Shown here in pieces: positions 12,278 through 23,400 of a DNA stretch of 64,000 nt. The DNA comes from Macrosoma leucophasiata. Lineage: Eukaryota > Arthropoda > Insecta > Lepidoptera > Hedylidae. The notes beneath the pieces are model-generated. The model was not told where the DNA came from. It searched no databases and saw only the letters and a program-made list of their open reading frames with translations. How positions within the stretch are numbered: the first letter of the stretch is position 1; the number at the start of each line of letters is the position of its first letter. The stretch spans positions 15,647,001-15,711,000 of the forward strand of contig JAWQUS010000016.1 of NCBI GenBank assembly GCA_036365455.1. The letters are read 5' to 3'. The translations under genes and the position numbers were made by a program.

Positions 12278-12436
12278 AGGCTTCGGCAAACCAAACGCAG
12301 GGCAGTAGCAGCGCAGGTCAGTAGCAGTGCGGGAGTCGGCACACTGAACGCAGAAGCAGTTTTCAAGCGGTTACAACGCGTGCCCGCGTTTAAACCGCGT
12401 TCAGTTTGACGTGTGCGGCAGGCAGTACGCTGCAAG

Positions 12437-12960
12437 ATGTCGAACGGCACGGACTCGGATGAAGAAGAATTCATTGTGCTCTTAGACGAAAAAAAAGAAT
12501 TTGGGTTCATGATATTAATACAAGAAGAGAAGAATATGGTGAATATCATCGTCTATATTTTATTTTTAAAGAAAAATGGAAAGAAAAATTTGACTTCAGG
12601 AGAGGCTCGAACTCGCGACCTACTGGGAATCTAGTCCAGCCGCTCTTCCAATTGAGCTATTGAAGCCCTGCCCGATTTGTCAAATCTTTCCGCATTGCAT
12701 TGCTTTATGGTAGCAGTAGCGCCATCTATTACCAACTATGCTAGTTAATATATTTCACAAGCATGTGTTAATGCGAAATAATATAAAAACAATCATCGTC
12801 TATGCAGAGAGCTGGAAAGTCATGAAAATATTTTTTTCACATATTTTGAATATATGTGAAAAAATGTCCAAAAGTTCTTTTGAAGATTGCGAAAGACAGC
12901 TAGAAATCGGAAATCATACAAACATTTTATTTTTACGCACTAATTCGATTATCTTTTCAC
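12437..12960 (+). pseudogene. Harbinger transposase N-terminal remnant
   Basis: Opens with MSNGTDSDEEEF, a Ser/Asp/Glu-rich start typical of Harbinger transposases. After a frameshift it reads FWVHDINTRREEYGEYHRLY, which resembles the conserved segment that follows in this family. The reading is interrupted by the SINE and picks up beyond it with CRELESHENIFFTYF. The DDE catalytic part is absent. Confidence 0.6.
12557..12791 (-). repeat. SINE family 1, copy c, with 12-bp target duplication
   Basis: Flanked by the perfect 12-bp duplication ATCATCGTCTAT at 12545-12556 and 12792-12803. The tRNA-like core is at 12592-12667, minus strand. The tail block containing CACAAGCATGTGTTAATGC lies on the opposite side of the core and inverted relative to the copy at 27196-27420. 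Confidence 0.85.
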
Positions 12961-13305
12961 TGATATTCATCACGCCGTTGTAAAAAAATACAACAGTCGC
13001 CAACCGCTCTCGATGCGCTGCGCTGCACTGCCTCCGGTGGGTCGTGACAATATGACCGCCATAGTAATACAACAGCGCGGGCCCGCGCTCAAACTGCCCT
13101 GCGCTGCGCCTGCCCCGCGCCCGCTCCGCCTGGTTTGTCGTCCGGCAGTTGCAGCGCGGCGCGGCGTGGTGCAGTAAATTTGAGCGCGGGCCCGCGTTCA
13201 AATTTAGTGTGACGCAGTTCAAAGAGTTTCTTGTATTACAACTTGAGCGGGCCCGCGTTCAAACAGCGCTGCTACTGCCCTGCGTTTGGTTTGCCCAAGC
13301 CTTTA

Positions 13306-13796
13306 ACAGAGATTTTCAGACAGACATTTCTTATCATTGTTAATATGATACTTTACTCATCCTGCTGCAATAATTATCATTACTTATAATTTCTATACAT
13401 TTATCAATAACATAAGCTTATAAACTAAACTAATTCAAGTGAAAAACAAGGAATAAGGGACACGACCTATAGGTCTTTATAATGAACGACAAGGATTATT
13501 TTCTAACACTTCCATACAAGATGATAATACTATAAAAATATCCTTTCTATTATAATCTTAGTGTAGTATATTACAATATAGTTTGCACACACAATACTAG
13601 GCGACAATTATATAGATAGTCTACTGCAATACAATAATAAATCAAAACACAGTGTCACAAAATGTATTGTCAGCAGAAAAAGTTTTAATTCTGTTGGAAA
13701 TACACATTTAATAGTGTCTAGTTTTTAGATTTACATTTGTATCGCATGGGTTCCCGTAGTTTAGTGATATATAATAATATGTAAAATAGTATCAAA
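13306..13796. other. PRPSAP downstream region
   Basis: AT-rich sequence after the PRPSAP stop codon, presumably its 3' UTR. ATTAAA-type signals on the minus strand at 13707-13712 and 13684-13689 are possible poly-A signals. Nothing else was recognised. Confidence 0.4.
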
Positions 13797-16700
13797 TTAA
13801 TCTTCAAGCGTGACATTTTTGAACAGATAGGACATAGATTCTTTGTTGTGAATACGTCGAATGGCCTCGCTTAGTAGTACTGATATGTCGATGGTTTTGA
13901 TTTTGTTGCATTGCATTTTCTGGAGTTCGTGAGGCACTGTGTTGGTGACGACCACTTCGTCTATGGGAGAGCCTTCGATGAGACGTGGCGCGTCCGACGA
14001 CAGAAGACCGTGAGTGGCGAGGACGTAGATTTTGTAAGCGCCACACTCTTTCAGGACCTCCGCCGCCGCTACGAATGACTGCACATCGTCGATCATGTCG
14101 TCCTAAAAGAAATTGGAATATACTATAAATATTTATACTTTTTCAAGTTATACTTCTTTTGGCGCGATTGGAAAAAAAGATCACAGTGAATTTTTAGGAT
14201 GCGCGCTCACACCGACAAATAAAAATGACAGTCTGAAGTAAGTAGCCAAACAGATAAAAGCAAGTCTGAAGTTAGTTGCAAAACTTTTTTTTGTCGCTTT
14301 GTTTCTGGAATATTGGATTGTTACGCTAAAGAAGTATAACTTCTTACGTGCGTACACATACAGTTTTTTTTTATACGCCCGAAAATTGAGAGGATATAAA
14401 AGTCAAATTTCCAAAACCCTCAATACAAATGCTAGTTTTACTGGTTGTAGAAATCCAGTGATGGAACTCGAGGGCGTGGGCCATATTACCTAGTCTACTT
14501 GGCGCTAGATGAATTCGCTAGTAATCACTAGTAAGAAAGCTTATCGCGAATCAAACTCGTCAACGGGACACAGATTAGCGGGTCGTCCACATTACCACCC
14601 GACCCTCTAGCTTTTGTTCTCGTTCCCATCGTTCTGAGGGACGTTCACATTGTCTACTAATGGACAAAAGTATCCTCAAAAGATGCTTACAGTTGCAACA
14701 TCTGAGAAGATATGCCGTCATTTATGCCAATGGCGGTGAAACTATTCCAGGGCGGCGGTAAATATGCAATAATGTGGGGTAAAACTACCGCCACTGCGAT
14801 CGTCAACCCGCACACTAACCGTGGTAATTATGATATATCCTGCCATATAATACAATAGGATATCTCTGGAGGATTTTGTCTAGCAGTGGACGTTTTACGG
14901 CTGAAATGATAATGATGATCTGACGACACAAAACCTTTTAATATTGGCACCACGTTAGCAACGCCAAGCTTAAAGAAAACGGAATGGATGTAGTTTCACT
15001 GCAGATACTTACCACCATGATAGCTATCCGACCTCCGACGTCGCCCACCACGTTGATGGGCGGCTTCTCCTTGGCTGGATGTACTGGCACTCCCACCGAC
15101 ACATCCATGGTACGAGATCTGTCCACACTGCAAAACATTTTGAGTATGAAATTATCGTATTTACTACCGTTCGCAACTTTGTTGGTGTTTTTGGCGGGAA
15201 CCTTGAAAGAGGCGTATGGTGCTCTTATTTTATTTCATTTTCTTGGTGTAATTTTAAGTTATATTAAATAAAGTTGGTGGCATTTTGTTTGATATAGGTT
15301 TATTAAAGTGCCCGTGTATAGTGAAATAGAATAACAGTGCGAAAACACGACCTTTCAGGTTGCCTCCAAAACTTCATTGTAAATGTTATGGTAAAGTAGC
15401 CATCACTTTACTCGAATAACTTGACTGACATATTATACTTGATGACTATATTATACTAACTTTTACGCTGCTTAAATAAATACGAAATATCGTTTTACTT
15501 GACACTGGCAATATTCGTAACAGCGATGCCATAACAAAAAAAAAACTTTGTTGGTGTGGAAGTCATTGCAGGAAAGTATTCCATCCTATTTTGTTATGTT
15601 AATGGGAAACACTGTATTAGATTTAAGGATTTGTTAAATAGAGCCCATCTGAGTTTATTCTGTAGCAGTTCTTCTTAGTAACTAAGAGAACTCTGCTAAG
15701 TAAATAGCTGAATAGTAGGCAGTAGGATTGAAATGCGAGCAATAAAATCCAAACGTTAATTCGTTTGTGAAGTTAGTAACAAGTTGCTGCGAAGAAGGTG
15801 ACTTTATTCTATAGAAGGGATTTTAGAAGAAAATGTGTCAGTAGTTAATTTTTATCAGGCCAACACTGCAATTAACTTTCTTTCTTGTCTGTGTGGTCGT
15901 CGCGAGCTAAGAGCAAAAAGTGTTGAGATTGGGACTCCCAGGCTTTTATTTTTTTTCCCGGGTTTTATTCCCGGATCAGGGGATAAATGCTATTGGTATA
16001 TTCTGCAAGTTTCCTAGTGCCACTCCCGGAGTATGGTACTATGCCCTGAATTGTCAATAGGCTTGCTACCTATTGCATGGACAAAACGTAACCATCGTGA
16101 ATATTTGAGTCTATGCATGTGTTTACCCACTCCTACATGGAATTCAGGTGTGAAGTGACTTTTTTTACCTGGGAATACAAGGCGGTGAATATCGACCGTC
16201 CACCTCGTCGCTCTCAGCTTCCTTCTGCTCGCCGTGTATGACGGCGATGGCGAGACGCAAGCGCTCGGCGTACGACGTCGCCTTCTTGGCCGAGCCCGGG
16301 TTGCGCGCCACTATCACCGAGTTACGGTAATCTGGGATCTAAACAAACATTTTATTAACTGCCTCAGTAGTCTAGTGGTGCTGCCCACTACTGCTATGCA
16401 GAAAGATATACTCAAATCTGACAATGGTATAGCTATGAGGCGCGGCAGGTGTGACCTGCACTGGGTGCCAACTGGTTTTTGGAGGTGACACCTGACTGCG
16501 AAGTGTTGTAAAATGTAAAATATACTCTTGTACTGTTTGTAGTGCACTCAGAAACATGTACCCCAATAAATCTCAATAAAAATTAAATTACTTTCAAAAA
16601 ATGAGAAGCAATGAGATTACTTTCAAGTTCTGTGGCATCCATAGATTTGAGTGTAATAAACAGAACTAATGTATCATTTTTATTTTTCAATTATTTAAAT

Positions 16701-19585
16701 TCCATACACTTGTGGTACAAACAGGAAAAAAAAACCTGTTTATACATTATGGTTTTCCTCATAGTCACATGTAGATATATTGTACCTACTTGTAAGAGAA
16801 AATGGAAATCTCAATAAACAAAACGAAAAGCAGAAAATTTTGCCATGTATTAGTAGGGACACAAATAGTTGGCAAAAATGATTCATCCATGTTTAATGAT
16901 GTTTGAATGTATTCCAATTATAAATGTAGGTAATGCCTAACTGTGGTTCAAGACAGGCCTGTGAAACAATGGAGACTAGTAACAGGGACCCACTGTCCGA
17001 GTATGCCCATAGAGCAACACGGGCCACCGGCCGCGGGGGACCCGAGGGGAGAAGCCATACGCAGGCTTTCCCCTCTGTCAAAGTACAAGCCCAAATAGTC
17101 CTACGCCTGTCACCCAGATGTTTAAATGTGTGCGTGAATTTGTTTATGTATTTTCTTAAGGTCAAGGTGTGAGTTTCGTAGTAAAAGACGATGTAGTGTG
17201 TATGTATCACATTCACACGTAGGTAGTTCCCTCGCAAAAAAAAAATGACCTGACTGTTTTGCATCGGTAATAAGCGCTATGGCTACTCCTCTCAGGTCGG
17301 CGGCCGGTGGCCCGTGTTGCTCTATGGAGTATGCCCACAATAAATCAAAAACTAATTTGTTATGAATATGAAATACATTAATGAAACTTACACTTTCTTG
17401 AATATACTGCAGCAAGAATGGCGAAGCTCGTAAATTGTCCACTGGACATTCATAGAAGCCCTGGATTTCTTTTTGATGCAAATCCATTGTGATGATGTGT
17501 GTTAAGCCCGATTTGCACATCATTTTAGCAAGTAATTTTGTAACAATGCATCCTCGTTTTCTCATTTTACATTGTTTGCTGTATGGCAGGTATGGAATAA
17601 CACCCACAATGGACCTTGCTGATGAAGTCTTACATGCATAAGCCATAATCAATAGCTCCATTATGTTGTTGTTAACATCCCTGTAAAATGATTATGCAAT
17701 GAAAATGGATGAATGTGGCCCTTTCACTAACAAATTAAGAGGAACTCAAGGGATATCGGCACTAACATTCCATTGTGTTTCTATTTCTACAATACTGGAT
17801 CACTCTTCAGAATCAGAGTATACAAATAAATCTTTTGAAATGAATATTATTGAGATATCTTTTGATTTGTTGACACTCACAAGAATTGATTGAAGGTAGT
17901 AATATTATAGCTTTCATTACCATTGCATAAGGTACCTACCTATTTAGTCCAGCATCCTGTTTTGTACATTTCCTAATAGTATATAGAATTTATAGTCATG
18001 AAACATTGTGGAATGGTAGTGGTTCTTAATTTGTTTTAACAAACAGTAGAAAAAAACTACTCAACATTAAAAAATGTCTGAATTTAAGATGCTTGTTTAT
18101 GTAAACCACCTATTTTATCAACCTGTTGAAATAAAACTATTTTTTTGTCAACCCATCTATGGGCTCACACATTTGTTCTTAAATGTATTTAAAATTAATT
18201 TTAGAACAAAGAACACATTGTGAAGATAACATAGTTGGTTACAAAGTTACAGCATAAGTTATAGTACTGTTCTGGGTATAAACAAAGCATAATAAGGGTT
18301 TCCTTGATACATTTGATAGTTTCAGTTGAATTCAAAATGATGATAAGGAGGTTTTAGAAGGATGTAATATTGATATTTGTTATTGTTGAACAATAACAGA
18401 CAAATAACATGTTAAACCTTCACGGAACATAAAGCCAGCAGTGGCTAGATACAATTGAAAACCAATCGTCATATTTTTCTTGTGACTTGACAGGCTAATC
18501 CAAAATTAATTTTGATGAAAAACATTTCCTGCTTCACCATATTTTACACCAGTCATTTTTAAATTAACACTTTGCTTCTGCAATCACCAGATTTTGGCAG
18601 AATTATTACTAAGTGTGATAGTTGACACACAGGAAGTATTTGAATAGAATGAATCAAGTTTCATGAGAAAAACATTATTGTGGTGATTTGATAAGATTGT
18701 TTATTTTTATTTCAAATACCTCATAACAGTTTGCCATGCCTTTATTTTCATTTCTATTATCATAACTACACTTAGTATGTGTATAGGAACATGACAATGG
18801 TCCCTAATAACATAGTAGATTTTTCAAAGAATATTTTCAGTAGTTAATTAAGAAGTTAACATATCTGGCTATTGAAGATGTGGAATAATTTGTTTATGTA
18901 AACAACCCTACTAGTTAGATACTTCAAGCGAGCTTGGGTAAAATAAACTAAGTAATTAAATTCTCAACACAAAGTTTGAACTGATCTTTTGAAAGAAGTT
19001 ATTTTGCAGAACCAACACTTTAAATAGAAACTATTCAAATTAGGCATTCAGGTGTATTGGTTGTGCAACATGCTAAACACTTATTTACTCCCCTCAATAG
19101 GATTTCATCAATGTTCATTGAGATTACAGTGAAGTTATTGAAGTGAAAGTCAATGTTACTAATAGTAATTGTTTATTAGGTTTGAAACATGAGTTCTAGC
19201 AAACCTCCCATGCTACTTATTTATTGATGATTCCCCAATCATAATTTGCATTTGAAGTTATAAAATTAACTTACTTTGTGCCGGTCTGTACTATGTAAAT
19301 ATTTTTGCCCCGGATCGAGTCTGCAATCTCAACTATTGTTTCCCTATTAGTTTTATGGTAAACTGAGCATCCTCCTTTGCGCACTCCTAAACGGCTGTAA
19401 ATAAAGGATACAGATTAATGTGGGCTGAAATTAATTTATCATTTACAGCTGGACTAAAGTCAAATTATTACTTGGCTATTAGATCTGCTAATTCCGGATG
19501 CGAATTGCCGCTCAAAATCACGATGTCTGACGTGGAATTACTCTCCATATTGGCCTTCCGCGAGCGGTTCGTGTAACCCACCAGC
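13797..19585 (-). CDS. PRPSAP: Phosphoribosyl pyrophosphate synthetase-associated protein
   Basis: Non-catalytic partner of PRPP synthetase, thought to regulate the enzyme complex that makes PRPP for nucleotide synthesis in the cytosol. Coding exons on the minus strand: 19585-19472 (ATG at 19548), 19394-19275, 17680-17392, 16338-16169, 15127-15013 and 14102-13797. The phases join perfectly and give 358 aa, close to the vertebrate length. Recognisable pieces include [30 protein letters not shown], the PRPP-loop region MIDDVQSF, and [12 protein letters not shown]. It is called PRPSAP and not PRPS because of the linker insert near [14 protein letters not shown], the motif [13 protein letters not shown], and the C-terminus [11 protein letters not shown]. 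The first exon has a splice acceptor at its 5' side, so an upstream 5' UTR exon is likely. Introns carry a CATAGAG MITE and a retroposon. Confidence 0.93.
14850..14925 (+). repeat. RTE-type LINE 3' tail remnant
   Basis: The phrase GTCTAGCAGTGGACG followed by an ATGATAATGATG run resembles the 3' end of lepidopteran RTE-like LINEs, which end in short trinucleotide repeats. It lies in a PRPSAP intron. Confidence 0.4.
15189..15543 (+). mobile_element. Headless retroposon, copy 2, with 14-bp target duplication
   Basis: Begins TTTTGGCGGGAACC and ends in poly-A. It is flanked by the perfect 14-bp duplication AACTTTGTTGGTGT at 15175-15188 and 15544-15557, the hallmark of LINE-mediated insertion. The same element, same 5' base, occurs inverted at 4284-4692. 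It lies about 60 bp from the 5' edge of a PRPSAP exon. No tRNA-like or 5S-like promoter boxes were seen. Confidence 0.85.
16355..16575 (+). repeat. Possible SINE-like repeat in PRPSAP intron
   Basis: Starts near GCCTCAGTAGTCTAGTGGTG, which resembles a pol III A box, and ends in an AT-rich stretch with an AATAAA-like word. There is no second copy in this window, so the call rests on the A-box-like start only. Confidence 0.3.
17008..17326. mobile_element. CATAGAG-family MITE, 319 bp
   Basis: Inverted ends of about 45 bp beginning CATAGAGCAACACGGGCC. The flanks repeat GAGTATGCC at 16999-17007 and 17327-17335 (9 bp as read; 8 bp if one terminal C belongs to the element). Its left subterminal region matches the right end of the 2.9-kb element at 6203-9067, and its right subterminal region matches that element's left end. 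It is therefore an internal-deletion derivative in the opposite orientation. It lies in the PRPSAP intron between the 17680-17392 and 16338-16169 exons. Confidence 0.9.
17700..19270. other. PRPSAP intron, no feature recognised
   Basis: About 1.6 kb of AT-rich intron without recognisable repeats or coding potential. Confidence 0.5.
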
Positions 19586-20462
19586 CTGTGGAATCATACG
19601 CACTTCGAATCAATCACAATTAAATTAGGTTATGCTAAGTAAACATTAAAATGAGGAGGGGCCGATACATCGGATCAACAAGAAAAACAATAAACCTGGT
19701 TTTGTTGAGTAACATAATAACCTGAAGGCTGTCTTGCACTTCTGCGGAACCGAAAAATATATAGCAGAATAATTTTAATTAACTGATTGAATCTATCACT
19801 TTACTGCGCTATATTTAGTTATGGGTGGTGATGGGTAGCACTTTTAAAATTTCAATCAATTATAAAGATAAACAAATAAAAACACCTAAATCCGCGAATC
19901 GCAAACATATACCAAAATTGAAATAATGTAGAAAATGGATTTTACTTTTACGATTCTACAAATTTCAAAAAGTATTCTTTACTTTTTTCTGTAGTGTTGT
20001 GTACAACCACTGTACAACATATTCAACTATATTACGAGTTTACGACATAAATATCGTCATCGATATGATTTTTTTTTCTCTCGATTAATTTAGTTTTAGT
20101 TAAAAGTTGTTTGTTGGTCTGTGGTTAAAATCGAAACTTATCAGATTTACCATTAATACATAATAAATGCCCTTGTGATGGCCGGGCTCTAATATAAGTC
20201 TTCTTCTTCTTCTTTTGTGAATGGCTTCCACTTCCAGCAACTTTATGAATGATTCTTTCAAAATCTGATGCAATATAAGTCTTGTAAGTATACTAACTTT
20301 AAGATCTTAATTCGGCTGAACACAACCATATCAAATGTCAATGTCACATGTTACATCTTAAGTCACATTCACAAACAATGCGCATCATGTGTTTTGGTTA
20401 TATTTTGAATAATTTAGATAGATATTAACGTAGAAATAATTAAACTACAACATTAGCTGAAG
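19586..20462. promoter_or_regulatory. Shared spacer between divergent PRPSAP and WDR3 starts
   Basis: The first visible PRPSAP exon (minus) and the WDR3 ATG (plus) are 877 bp apart and transcribed away from each other, so both promoters must lie here or in a short upstream exon. No TATA box is obvious. The word ATCGATAT at about 20060 resembles part of an insect DREF site (weak). A TCTTCT run lies at about 20198-20213. Confidence 0.5.
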
Positions 20463-23400
20463 ATGGGGTTAACAAAACAATATTTGCGATATGCTCCCAG
20501 TGGAACGTTTAATGTAATCGCAAGCGCTGACTGCAACAGTACACATGTGTCTCTAAACGGGATCAGCGGCAGATTTATCGCCGTGGGAGCCTGTGAACAT
20601 GTTGTTATTTGGGATATGCGTATGGGAGAAAAGGTACATTATTTATTGCTTTACTCATTCATCATCAACTCCAGCAATTGACATTCTTTGTTTCTGTTAG
20701 GCACTTCTGACCAAATACCTAGTTATTAAAATGTAGTGATGAAATTAAAAATTTTAAAATATTCAGTTTCAACAGAGTTAGAAATTCCAATTCAGTGATT
20801 AACTTTCTTTTACCTTACACAAAGAAAGATTGCATTATGGAATCATGTATTGCAGGCGCAAGTGATATCTGGTGAGAATGTGATGGTGTCACAGATAGAG
20901 GCAAGCCCAACTGGTAACCACATGGCTGTGGGATATGTAGATGGTAATATCAATGTGTTTGAGCTGACTAACAATGATGTGGTGTGCGTGTTTGCAGGCC
21001 ACAAGTCTGCTATCACATGTTTGCAGTATGATGAGCAGGGGCACAGGCTTGTATCGGGTGGTAAGGTGGGTATTTAATTTTATTATAAAATGAAGATGTT
21101 CATAAACATCTGTGTGTGTAAAAATTAAATATGTTTAGTATATTCGATGAATTCTTCTTTGGGTATTGTTGCCTTTTTCACTTTTACAAATTCTGAAAGG
21201 ATCATAGCAAGATTTGTACAGAAAAAATGAAAAAAAGGTACACGGTAAATCAGCATGGAAATAATATCCAGTAAACCTAAACAACATTTCCTGATACTTA
21301 AAATATTTTTAACTCTCTGGAATAAAAAGTTTGAAATTATTATTCCCGTGATTTAAAAATATTTTAAATACCAGAAAATGTTCTTTAGATTCCCTAGATA
21401 ATATTTCTAATCCATTATACCTTGTACCTTTTTCTAACTTTTTTTGTACAAATCAATGTATGAAACTTGCCATGATTCTTTGAAAACCTGTGTTCTTGCA
21501 TGGACATTAATCCTAAAATCTTTTGAAATTATGTTTTTTTTTTTACCTTGTTATTGAGTCAATTTTGTGAATTATATGAACTTTTTTCAACATAAACATT
21601 CTACTAAATGCCCAGAACAAGGAGATAAGATTTCATGAGAATTTTATCTTCATGAAAAAATTGTTATAAACTTCCAGGACACAGAAGTGATACTGTGGGA
21701 TGTTGTATCAGAGACTGGTATAGCGAGGTTTAGTGGCCACAAGGGTGTGGTGACCAGTGTACTGTTCATAAATGGTAGGAACTGTGTGGTCAGCTCCTCT
21801 AAAGACACCTTTGTTAAATTTTGGGACATTGAAACAAAACACTGCTTCAAGACTCTGGGTGGACATCAAATGGAGGTATATTTATATTGAAATGTTTGAT
21901 TATCTAACTTATTATTTATTTATGCTTGAAAATGCACAAGAAAAGGTCACCCACAAAGACTTTTATCTGAAATAATGCTATTATTAGCAAGATAAGCAGA
22001 TTTCTGCTTGTATTTGGTAGATAAATTAAAAATATGCTTACACTCACAGCCCCACACTAGGTATAAACCTGTGTCGTGGGTGCCGTTGTACACATACAAC
22101 ACATACACAAACACCCAGACCCGAAACAAATATCTGTAGGCCATACAAATATTTGTCCTGGTGCGAGGATCGAACCTGTGACCCTTCAAATCAAATGGTC
22201 ATCTGATACCGCTGGACTAACCAGGTCGTCATTATAGATATATATTTGTCAGTTTTGCTGTTTTAAGAGGAATCAAGTGATCATGGCAAGATTTGTACTA
22301 ATACAAAATGAAATAGGTACGAGGTGTAACATCTTTGAATTATTATTTTGAAAAGCTTCAGAACATTTTCTTACTTAAAATATTTTTACCTCTCTGGAAT
22401 AGAGTATTCTTCTACTGTTGGTTGGAACAACAATTTTTATTCCAGTGGGGTAAAAATATCTGGAAATTATGTTCTCTGATAATATTTGTTTTACCTTGAA
22501 GCTTTTTTATTTTTTCTGGTCAAATCAATATAAGGCACTAGCCATGATTTATTTCTAATTCCTAAAAATATTAAATGAATACTTTTAGTATTGTTAAGTC
22601 TTTGTGTATATTTTTGTCTCTACATAAATGTAAAGTATTCAACAAGTGGTGGTTTTCTAAATGAGGTGCTGTATATAATACTCTTTATTGCACACAATAG
22701 ATAACAATACAGAAAAAAACAATAAGGACATATAGTACAACAGGCAGTGCTGTAATGGAGGTGGAGGGACTAGGGACCGAGAAATTGCATGCATGTTACA
22801 AAAATGTTAAGCCCAATGCTGTTCAAGTTTTATGCTTTCTGTTTTGCTTTGTGTATACCTTATATTGTAAAATTATGAAAAATAAAGATTTTTAATGAAT
22901 CAAAGAGTTATAATATATGTATTGTTGATTCTATTTTCTATTTTGTAGGTATGGTCAGCAGTATTGTTGAAAGAAGAAAGATATTTAGTGACAGGAAGTA
23001 TGGATCAAGAGTTGAGAGTGTGGAAGCTGAACTGGACAGACAAGATAAAGGAAGAGGACAAAATGGTGCAACAATTGGAGATTGTTAAATTAGAAGAATC
23101 AGACCAAACAGAGGATACTTCGGTAAAATATTAATAGAATCAAAATTTATTATATCGAAATTTATTTGGATAAACATGTATGTGTTGTGTATAAATGTTC
23201 GTCATTTTATTATTATTATTAACCTTCTGTTCCATTCCTTTAGGCATTGCATAAAATGTATTTTTGATAGTAAAATAATTACATTAGATGCGGCAAGTTA
23301 TTATAAGAATTAAGAAGTTAATGAAAGAGAAAATACAGTCAAATAATATGCAATCTAAATATTGTGTATTGTTAGAATTAATTGTCTGAAAAGTCTGGAT

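Larger units (their letters stand above)
12278..13302 (+). mobile_element. PIF/Harbinger-type element with 35-bp inverted ends
   Basis: Left end AGGCTTCGGCAAACCAAACG and right end are near-perfect inverted copies over about 35 bp. The flanking triplets are TGA and TTA, close to the TWA target of Harbinger. Inside, near both ends, the GC-rich word GCGGGCCCGCG recurs. A family 1 SINE (12557-12791) splits its transposase remnant. Confidence 0.65.

Noticed and set aside
13797..19585. Catalytic PRPP synthetase (PRPS1-like)
   Set aside because: The linker insert, AKEKPP motif and C-terminal sequence fit the associated protein and not the catalytic subunit.
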